From an uncultured Victivallis sp. (GTDB lineage: Bacteria > Verrucomicrobiota > Lentisphaeria > Victivallales > Victivallaceae): a stretch of 35,357 nucleotides of DNA. The stretch is taken from the NCBI GenBank assembly GCA_944389895.1, contig CALXOA010000101.1:1-35357 (forward strand), written 5' to 3'. A program made the translations under genes and the position numbers. Numbering within the stretch: position 1 is the stretch's first letter; each line of letters begins with the position of its first letter. Below, piece by piece: positions 10,043 to 15,836 of the stretch. The notes beneath the pieces are model-generated. The model ran no database searches, was not told the DNA's origin, and saw only the letters and a program-made list of their open reading frames with translations.

Positions 10043-10877
10043 GGCTGAAAGTGTTATCGAGATGCACAATCGTAATGTTTCAGACAAGGAACTCCCCCCG
10101 GATGCGGCCGCCCCCAGGATCCATTTCGTCAACTACCGTCCCCTCGGCGGAATCGGCAGACCGGTATGGGGACCGCGGCAGCTTTCCGATTTCGAACTGA
10201 TCCTGTCGCTGCGCGGCGAATTTGAGTTCATCAACTGCGATACCGGAGAAAGGGTTCGTCAGCATCCCGGAGAGGTCTTGACGATCCGGCCGGGGGAACC
10301 GCACATCTACCGGCTCGACAGTGATCCGGGCGGTGCGTTTTTCAGTTGCATCCATCTGGAACCGGGCGCTTCGGGCAGCTGCCTGGCCGGCGACTACCGG
10401 CCCGTCATGCCGCCGCGGCTCGCAACCTTCACCCAGGAACACGCCATCCCGGAACTCTTCCGCCGGGCCGACCGGCTCTTTCACCACCCCGGCCGCCGGA
10501 CCGATGCGCTGCTCTCCTGTATCGGCAAATTGATCTGGCTCTATCTTTTCGAGCCGCCGCGCGATCTTCACGCCGATGACCGCTTCGATGCGATGCTTGA
10601 ATTTCTCGATTCTCATCTGACGGAACATCCGACCCGGCTCGACCTCGCCGGCAAATTTCACCTGACACCGCAACGGATCAACGCCCTCTTCAAAAAGGAA
10701 CTCGGCATGTCGCCCGGAGAATATGTCCACAGGGAGCTGGCCGAACGCGGATATGCCCTGCTCCATGATGAACAACTCAGCGTCAAGGAGGCCGCCGATC
10801 GGCTCGGATTCTCCAGTGCCTTCTACTTTTCGCGGGTATTCCGGAAGGTGTTCGGAGTCCCCCCGTCCACAGTATAG
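10041..10877 (+). CDS. AraC-family transcriptional regulator
   Basis: A 278-residue regulator. The N-terminal half is a cupin-like sensing domain (FELILSLRGEFEFINCDTGE, then HPGEVLTIRPGEPHIYRL, the typical effector-binding pattern). The C-terminal half (about 185-278) carries two helix-turn-helix units: TRLDLAGKFHLTPQRINALFKKELGMSPGEYV and LSVKEAADRLGFSSAFYFSRVFRKVFGVPPS. The protein stops shortly after the usual GxxP position. Start may be ATG 10041 or ATG 10062; neither has a strong ribosome site. It is divergent from the URO-D-like genes with only 68 bases between starts, so it most likely controls them in response to a small molecule, possibly a sugar or methylated compound. That target is inferred from position alone. 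Confidence 0.92.
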   Translation: MAESVIEMHNRNVSDKELPPDAAAPRIHFVNYRPLGGIGRPVWGPRQLSDFELILSLRGEFEFINCDTGERVRQHPGEVLTIRPGEPHIYRLDSDPGGAFFSCIHLEPGASGSCLAGDYRPVMPPRLATFTQEHAIPELFRRADRLFHHPGRRTDALLSCIGKLIWLYLFEPPRDLHADDRFDAMLEFLDSHLTEHPTRLDLAGKFHLTPQRINALFKKELGMSPGEYVHRELAERGYALLHDEQLSVKEAADRLGFSSAFYFSRVFRKVFGVPPSTV

Positions 10878-10882
10878 CGCAA

Positions 10883-10927
10883 AATATCCGCCGGATATTG
10901 GCAAATTGCCGGAAAGCATGGTACATT
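10883..10927 (+). promoter_or_regulatory. Candidate glyS promoter with overlapping 17-bp dyad
   Basis: TTGGCA (10898-10903) and TACATT (10922-10927) are 18 bases apart, about 80 bases before the glycyl-tRNA synthetase start. An exact dyad, AATATCCG-C-CGGATATT (10883-10899), abuts and partly overlaps the -35. The dyad has no T-run after it, so it looks more like an operator than the terminator of the preceding araC-type gene. Confidence 0.4.
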
Positions 10928-11008
10928 ATGATTTCAGACAGTGAAACGGCAACAGACGGGGGATCCGCAGAGCGTCTCCCCCGCGTTACAGGCAAGGAAC
11001 CGGCAACC

Positions 11009-12346
11009 ATGGCGGAAGAAGAAGTCAAGAATCAGGAACTGATGGATAAGATCGTCAGCTTGTGCAAGCGGCGCGGATTCATTTTCCCGAGTTCGGAAAT
11101 CTACGGTGGAATCAACGGATTCTGGGATTACGGCCCCTACGGCTCCCGGATGAAGCGTGCCATCGAAAATCTCTGGTGGCATGAAATGGTCGAGACCCGC
11201 GACAACGTTGAAGGCCTCGATTCGACGATCATCTGCCACCCGCAGGTCTGGAAGGCCTCCGGCCACCTCGATCAATTCAGCGATCTGATGACCGATTGCC
11301 GGAAGTGCAAATCGCGCTACCGGGTCGATCAGATGGAGGATCCGACCGTCTGCCCGAACTGCGGTGCCAGAGACATGACCGAACCGCGTGAGTTCAACCT
11401 GATGATGAAAACCTTCGTCGGTCCGGTGTTCGACGAGGAGCACACCGCGTGGCTTCGCGCCGAGACCTGCCAGCCGATCTTCGTCGATTTCCACAGCGTG
11501 CGGATTGCGACACGCCAGAAACTGCCCTTCGGCATCGCCCAGATCGGGAAGGCGTTCCGCAACGAGATCAATCCGCGTAACTTCACCTTCCGCAGCCGTG
11601 AATTTACCCAGATGGAGATGGAGTTCTTCTGCGACGGCGAAGAGGGAATGCAGTGGTTCGAATACTGGAAGGAGCAGCGGATCAACTACTATCGGAACAA
11701 ACTCGGTTTCACCGATGATTTCTTCCGGATCTACGTGCATGAGAAACTCGCCCATTATGCCAAGGCGGCGATCGATATTGAGGTGAAGTTCCCGTTCGGC
11801 TGGGGCGAACTGGAAGGAGTGCACCACCGCGGCACCTGGGATCTGTCGCGCCACAGCGAATTTTCCGGGCAGGATCTGCAGTACATGGACCACGACAACG
11901 GTCGCAAGCTGATGCCGACGGTGATCGAAACCAGCGTCGGGCTGGACCGTACCATGCTCGCGTTGCTCAGCCGCGCCTACGACGAGGAGAAGGCCGCCAC
12001 CGCCAAAGAGGGCATGGACGAGGACATCCGGGTCGTGCTCCATCTGCCGCCGCTGGTTGCTCCGATCCAGGTCGCGGTGCTGCCGCAATCCAAAAAGCTC
12101 AAGGAACAGGCCTACAACCTCTACAAGGATATCGACCGCCACTTCCGGGCGGAATATGACGAAACCGGCAGCATCGGCAAACGTTATCGTCGCCAGGATG
12201 AAATCGGAACTCCGTATTGCATCACTTTCGACTTCGATTCGATCAACGACAATGCGGTGACGGTCCGTGACCGCGATACGATGAAACAGGATCGCGTCAA
12301 CGTGACCCGGCTCCGCGACTATCTCGAAGAGAAGATCGGCTGCTGA
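11009..12346 (+). CDS. glyS: Glycyl-tRNA synthetase, homodimeric (class IIa) type
   Basis: Charges tRNA-Gly. 445 residues, the alpha2 type rather than the alpha2-beta2 type. Seen in order: KRRGFIFPSSEIYGGINGFWDYGPYGSRMK near the N-terminus; a zinc-ribbon-like insert (CRKC...CPNC, about residues 97-120); class II motif 2 (FRNEINPRNFTFRSREFTQMEMEFF, described by its key Arg and Glu residues); ETSVGLDRTMLALL as motif 3; and an anticodon-binding domain starting near PPLVAPIQVAVLP. The start ATG 11009 is chosen because AAGGAA lies 9 bases upstream and homology begins soon after; an upstream in-frame extension of 37 codons is not conserved in character. A perfect terminator follows. No T-box is seen in the leader. 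Confidence 0.96.
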   Translation: MAEEEVKNQELMDKIVSLCKRRGFIFPSSEIYGGINGFWDYGPYGSRMKRAIENLWWHEMVETRDNVEGLDSTIICHPQVWKASGHLDQFSDLMTDCRKCKSRYRVDQMEDPTVCPNCGARDMTEPREFNLMMKTFVGPVFDEEHTAWLRAETCQPIFVDFHSVRIATRQKLPFGIAQIGKAFRNEINPRNFTFRSREFTQMEMEFFCDGEEGMQWFEYWKEQRINYYRNKLGFTDDFFRIYVHEKLAHYAKAAIDIEVKFPFGWGELEGVHHRGTWDLSRHSEFSGQDLQYMDHDNGRKLMPTVIETSVGLDRTMLALLSRAYDEEKAATAKEGMDEDIRVVLHLPPLVAPIQVAVLPQSKKLKEQAYNLYKDIDRHFRAEYDETGSIGKRYRRQDEIGTPYCITFDFDSINDNAVTVRDRDTMKQDRVNVTRLRDYLEEKIGC

Positions 12347-12366
12347 CAAGCGGAATGGCTCCATTG

Positions 12367-12397
12367 AGCGGAGGCGAACCGGTTCGCCTCCGCTTTT
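12367..12397 (+). terminator. Rho-independent terminator after glyS
   Basis: An exact 14-base inverted repeat, AGCGGAGGCGAACC (12367-12380) next to its complement (12381-12394), ends in TTTT. It is 20 bases after the glyS stop. Confidence 0.8.
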
Positions 12398-12424
12398 CAG
12401 CGTATTGTTCAAGGGGGGAACATC

Positions 12425-13234
12425 ATGAATCGAACCGACATCGTAAAAATGGTGGAACGCCTCTACACGGCAACCGGCGCCGCGGCGTTCTTCGAACAGC
12501 CGGATGTCAAAATCGCCGCGGCGGATGATCCGCTGTTCGGCCGTTTCAAGACCGTGATCGGCCCCCGGCACTGGACGCCGCAGGAGGCACTTGAACGCAA
12601 ATTCCCCGGTGCGGTCGCGAAATCGGTGATCTCCTGGGTTCTCCCCGTCTGTCGCAGGGCGCGGGAAACCAACCGGACCGAAACCGAACGCCCGTCGATC
12701 GAATGGGCGGCGGTCCGCAGTTTCGGCGAAATTATGAATGAAGAGATGCGCAGTCAGATGGCGGCATTGCTCACCGAAGCCGGCTTCCCGACCACCGCAC
12801 CCCACCTCGATCAGCGGGAAGTCTATCCCGCTCCGGGATGGGATGTCAAGAATTTCACCTCCAGCTGGTCAGAGCGCCATGTCGCCTTCGTCGCCGGCGC
12901 CGGAACCTTCGGTCTTTCGGCGGGACTGATCACCGAGCACGGAGTGGCCATTCGCCTCGGCAGTGTGGTGACCACACTCGAACTGGAACCCAATACCCGT
13001 CCCTATGGCGATGATCCTTTCGCCTGGTGCACCCGTTGCGGCGCCTGCCGTCGCCGTTGTCCGGGCCACGCCATCGGGGAGGAATTTTCCGATCGGGACA
13101 AGCCCGGATGCGCCCGCTACTGCGTGGAAAAACTTTCGCCGGATCGTGCACAACGGTACGGCTGGCTCAACCGGGCCCTCGGCTGCGCGCTCTGTCAAAC
13201 CGCGGTTCCCTGCGAATACCAGCGGCCCCGCTGA
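12425..13234 (+). CDS. Short QueG-like double [4Fe-4S] protein
   Basis: A 269-residue iron-sulfur protein related to epoxyqueuosine reductase QueG (COG1600 type), by the segment FGLSAGLITEHGVAIRLGSVVT (described in part: G..GLIT..G...R.GSV.T) and a C-terminal cluster region. Cysteines C202, C205, C208 and C212 form CxxCxxCxxxCP. A second set (C229, C233, then C254, C257, C263 in CALCQTAVPC) resembles the other cluster but with altered spacing from QueG. It is shorter than QueG (about 310-380) and lacks the C-terminal HEAT part. So true tRNA queuosine function is uncertain; an uncharacterised B12- or flavin-linked reductase is equally possible. GGGG-rich ribosome site at 12412-12418 precedes ATG 12425. 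Confidence 0.75.
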   Translation: MNRTDIVKMVERLYTATGAAAFFEQPDVKIAAADDPLFGRFKTVIGPRHWTPQEALERKFPGAVAKSVISWVLPVCRRARETNRTETERPSIEWAAVRSFGEIMNEEMRSQMAALLTEAGFPTTAPHLDQREVYPAPGWDVKNFTSSWSERHVAFVAGAGTFGLSAGLITEHGVAIRLGSVVTTLELEPNTRPYGDDPFAWCTRCGACRRRCPGHAIGEEFSDRDKPGCARYCVEKLSPDRAQRYGWLNRALGCALCQTAVPCEYQRPR

Positions 13235-13545
13235 ACCGGTAAAGCTGTAATCGGGAATCAGAAATCGCCGCAGCAGCGTCTGTGAAGAAGCGTTGCTGCG
13301 GCATTGTTTCCTGACCGAATCCTGCCGCCTGGCGCTTCCGGTTCCGGGGATCGAGACGCAACGAGCGTTCCATCTATTTTCCGCAGACTCCCCGGCTTGA
13401 GCCTCAAAGAGAGCGCACATCGTCTCGGGGAGTACTCCAACTCTCTCTGGCAGAGGAGCTCAAACATGGTGTCGGCAAATCCCGAAGGAATGCCGGCAAT
13501 ATCGGAAAACGTTCCTCCCGAAGGAAAGAAAGAGGAGTTCCGTTG
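13235..13545. other. Gene-free convergent spacer with one hairpin
   Basis: Lies between the 3' ends of the QueG-like gene (plus) and the sialidase-like gene (minus). A 12-bp stem with one G:T pair, GCCGCAGCAGCG (13267-13278) against CGTTGCTGCGGC (13291-13302), followed by ATTGTTT, is a weak terminator for the plus strand. Short open frames here show no recognisable protein. Nothing else was seen. Confidence 0.5.
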
Positions 13546-14604
13546 TTATCGCTTGAGCCGGATCATCCGGATCGGCTGCAGCACGATCGTGCCGTTTCCG
13601 CCGCAGCAGCAGGCCAGCAGGACGTATTCCGGTTCGAAATGCAGTGCGACATAACAGTAGCCACAGCGAGGATCGCTTTCGATCAGAGAGAGTTCCATCG
13701 ATTCCGGGGTCGGTTCCTCTCCGATTCCGAGCACCAACGGCGTCCGTTGCCAGGAGGAGTCTTCCGGCTTCGGCAGATTCCACCGGCCGGAACTGTCGTT
13801 CCAGACGGCCCAGAGCTTTCCGCCGAAGGGGTCGCGCTTCATCGTCATCGGCGAGAGCGGAGAGCTGAACTTCGATGGCTTGACGGAACTCCAGTGTTCG
13901 CCCGCATCATCGCTCACGGCGGTCATCTGGCATCCCTGGTCCGTGCGGAAGAATGCGAGCAGTTTGCCGGGTTCGAGTTCGACGACGCCGGGCTCCTGCA
14001 CTCCCGAGGCGCTCGACTGCGGCGGCAGAACCCAGTCCGCCGCCTCGCGGAAAGTGCGTCCGCCGTCGTCCGAGAGCAGGAAGAGGCCGATCGCACGCGA
14101 GTCGTGGCCGTTCTCCGTCGGACGATGCCAGGCGCAGGGTACGACAATCCTCCCCTGTTCAAGCAGCAGCAGCCGGTCGTTGTTGACGACGAGGTAGCCG
14201 CCGACGCTCGTGAGCGAACGGGGCGTCTCCCAGCTTTCCCCCTCGTCGTCGGAAAAGGTCACAAAGGGATAGCATTCAACACGCTTTTGCGGGTCGCGCG
14301 ATTTGCGCAGGTAGAGCATCATGATGCGTTCCGGCGCGATACGCAGCAGCGAGACGCTCATGACGTTCATCGCGTCTCCACGCGGGATGAGGATGCGGTC
14401 CCGGCTGCTCCACGTCGCGCCGCCGTCGCTGGAATAACGCGCGGCAATGTCGCAGGGAGAGTCATCCTCCCACTCCGCACTCTCTCCGGAATAGCGGCTG
14501 TAAGCAAAGAGAATTCTGCCGTCGGCGAGACGCAGGAAAGCGCCTTCGGAGTTACGCGGATTGCCCGCTTGCGGTATCAGTTCCAGAACCGTTTCTTTCA
14601 ACAT
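13546..14604 (-). CDS. BNR-repeat sialidase-like (six-bladed propeller) protein
   Basis: A 352-residue protein with at least four Asp-box (BNR) repeats of the S-x-D-x-G-x-T/S-W/F type: SSDGGATWSS, SDDEGESWETP, SDDGGRTFREA and SDDAGEHWSSV. It also has the early RNSEGAFLRLADGRILFAYSRY strand (an Arg near the N-terminus) typical of GH33-like exo-sialidases and related predicted hydrolases. Start ATG 14604 (MLKETVLELIP) is set by GAGGGGGA 6 bases upstream. There is no signal peptide, so it works in the cytoplasm, unlike the secreted enzymes upstream. It is the last gene of a minus-strand glycan locus. Sialidase activity itself is not established; many propellers of this kind act on other sugars or are uncharacterised. 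Confidence 0.82.
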   Translation of the reverse strand: MLKETVLELIPQAGNPRNSEGAFLRLADGRILFAYSRYSGESAEWEDDSPCDIAARYSSDGGATWSSRDRILIPRGDAMNVMSVSLLRIAPERIMMLYLRKSRDPQKRVECYPFVTFSDDEGESWETPRSLTSVGGYLVVNNDRLLLLEQGRIVVPCAWHRPTENGHDSRAIGLFLLSDDGGRTFREAADWVLPPQSSASGVQEPGVVELEPGKLLAFFRTDQGCQMTAVSDDAGEHWSSVKPSKFSSPLSPMTMKRDPFGGKLWAVWNDSSGRWNLPKPEDSSWQRTPLVLGIGEEPTPESMELSLIESDPRCGYCYVALHFEPEYVLLACCCGGNGTIVLQPIRMIRLKR

Positions 14605-14809
14605 AACATTCCCCCTCTTGAATCCGCCATCCCCGCAGGGAAAGCGGGACAGGTGTTGTTGCATGTCGCATTTTTGCCTGCTTTCAGGCGACCGGCCCCG
14701 CCGGAGGAACGTCGGAAGTTCCCTCCGCGTATTACAATAACGATACCTTTCAGGAAAGCAAATGATTCGCGGTCCCGGAGAAGAAAAAAACAGGCAAGTC
14801 ACGGATCGG

Positions 14810-14878
14810 TGCGCCGCGGCGTTTTTTGAACACCAGGATATGGAAATCACCGCGGCAGCGGATTTCGGAATCCGCCGC
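14810..14878 (+). pseudogene. Fossil fragment resembling the N-terminus of the QueG-like protein
   Basis: Translated on the plus strand this stretch reads CAAAFFEHQDMEITAAAD followed by FGIRR. The QueG-like protein has GAAAFFEQPDVKIAAADD followed by PLFGR at its residues 18-40 (12476 onwards), and the DNA also matches at many positions. No start or continuing frame is present, so it would be a remnant of a paralogue. A strong hairpin (14852-14881) overlaps it, so it could instead be a structured spacer repeat. Confidence 0.4.
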
Positions 14879-14881
14879 CGC
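14852..14881. repeat. G+C-rich hairpin between pilin and sialidase-like genes
   Basis: GCGGCAGCGGATT (14852-14864), loop TCGG, then AATCCGCCGCCGC (14869-14881) forms a 13-bp stem with one wobble. It begins 9 bases beyond the pilin stop on the minus strand. There is no immediate T-run, so it may stabilise the 3' end of the pilin mRNA or attenuate readthrough. Confidence 0.5.
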
Positions 14882-14889
14882 CCTGGTAC

Positions 14890-15636
14890 TTACTGGATTC
14901 TGACGCCGTTCGAGCCGAAAACCCATTCGCACTTCGACTTCTGGATAAATTCTCCGCCGCCCTGACTTCTGACCGATCCGTCGCAGAACGCCGCATTGCC
15001 CCGGTTGGTGTGCCGCAAAAACACACTGCAGGAGGCGGTGCCGAGAATGTTGTACTGGCGACCGGTGCTGTAGCCGCTGTCGGCAATCAGAATCGTATTA
15101 CTCACCGCGCCGCGCGGTCCCATCCAGGTCGCCTCCTTGATTCCGATCCGGCTTCGCTTACAGGGATTTGTGGAATCCCAGTAACCGGCGAGATAGGGGT
15201 TCATCCCATAGATCTGACAGGCATAAAGTTGCCATTCCGCAAAACCGGAAATGCTCTCTTCCCAGGGCCCGGAGGGACAGCGATAATTGCGGTAGTCAGC
15301 ATATTTACCGGGCAGGATTCCCCCCTCTACCAGGTAACTGTGCGCCCAGCTGCCCCACGATGCGGTACTCGCCGACGGAATATAGTCGTCAAACGCATCG
15401 GCATAAAATGTAATCGCCATGCTGCACTGTTTCAGATTGTTGATGCACGAAGTCGCCTTGGCCTTCTCCCGTGCCTGGTTCAACGCCGGCAACAGCATGG
15501 AAGCCAGAATCGCGATGATCGCGATCACGATAAGCAATTCAATGAGCGTGAACTTCCGACAATGCGCAATCAGCAGCCTCCCGTAACCCGACTCTCTGTG
15601 GCCATCCATTCCGCTCGTATTCCACATGCGACACAT
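14890..15636 (-). CDS. Pseudopilin-like secreted protein (prepilin N-terminal methylation motif)
   Basis: A 248-residue protein starting at ATG 15636, with GGAGG five bases upstream. A 25-30 residue leader ends in RK before the type IV/type II secretion prepilin helix [17 protein letters not shown], with the conserved Glu at +5. The residue before the cleavage point is Lys, not the usual Gly. After [25 protein letters not shown] comes a globular part with several cysteines and tryptophans, ending with the [20 protein letters not shown] motif (H..G..N..F.DGSV). This is the DUF1559/H-X9-DG architecture abundant in Lentisphaerota and Planctomycetota. It is likely processed by a prepilin peptidase and held at the cell surface or in the T2SS. 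It is preceded by two micro-ORFs that may couple its translation. Confidence 0.9.
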   Translation of the reverse strand: MCRMWNTSGMDGHRESGYGRLLIAHCRKFTLIELLIVIAIIAILASMLLPALNQAREKAKATSCINNLKQCSMAITFYADAFDDYIPSASTASWGSWAHSYLVEGGILPGKYADYRNYRCPSGPWEESISGFAEWQLYACQIYGMNPYLAGYWDSTNPCKRSRIGIKEATWMGPRGAVSNTILIADSGYSTGRQYNILGTASCSVFLRHTNRGNAAFCDGSVRSQGGGEFIQKSKCEWVFGSNGVRIQ

Positions 15637-15638
15637 TT

Positions 15639-15752
15639 TCACCTCCGTAAATCCAATTGTCGATCTCTTTTCTTCCGATGATTGATTGAACCTGTTCTGA
15701 TCCGTCCCAATAGTCCGCCGGCCGCCCCATCCGGTCGACGGGGTTGTTGCAT
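15639..15752 (-). CDS. Possible 37-codon leader ORF upstream of pilin
   Basis: Reading begins at an ATG (15752-15750) that shares a base with the stop of the preceding micro-ORF (TAATG). It ends at TGA 15641-15639, two bases before the pilin ATG. The peptide is strongly basic (starts [13 protein letters not shown], ends with Arg pairs). Its own last codons contain the pilin ribosome site GGAGG. The arrangement looks like stop-restart coupling, but coding is unproven. Confidence 0.3.
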   Translation of the reverse strand: MQQPRRPDGAAGGLLGRIRTGSINHRKKRDRQLDLRR

Positions 15753-15784
15753 TAGGTACTCCGGATTTGCCGTTTTTTCCGCAT
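15752..15784 (-). CDS. Possible 10-codon leader peptide
   Basis: AAGGAGAAGCAG stands just before ATG 15784, the best ribosome site in the pilin upstream region. It leads a ten-residue peptide, [10 protein letters not shown], then a stop. The MRKKR start resembles prepilin leaders of this group, so it may be the broken original start of the pilin gene or a regulatory leader. Confidence 0.35.
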   Translation of the reverse strand: MRKKRQIRST

Positions 15785-15836
15785 CTGCTTCTCCTTTCCT
15801 TATACGTTCTGCGTCATCCAGATATGTAAAACTGTC

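Noticed and set aside
11000..11008. T-box or other riboswitch before glyS
   Set aside because: The leader is short, with no specifier loop or T-box sequence; only a small dyad is present.
10934..12805. 623-codon open frame on the minus strand opposite glyS
   Set aside because: It mirrors the glycyl-tRNA synthetase and QueG-like genes; His/Asp/Phe-rich wording without family motifs is typical of an antisense shadow in G+C-rich coding DNA.
13543..14829. 428-codon plus-strand frame opposite the sialidase-like gene
   Set aside because: The minus-strand protein has clear Asp-box repeats and a ribosome site; the plus-strand product has no recognisable domain.
15545..15730. 63-codon minus-strand frame overlapping the pilin start
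   Set aside because: It lies out of frame inside the pilin leader, with no ribosome site and no conserved sequence; the micro-ORF chain explains the region better.
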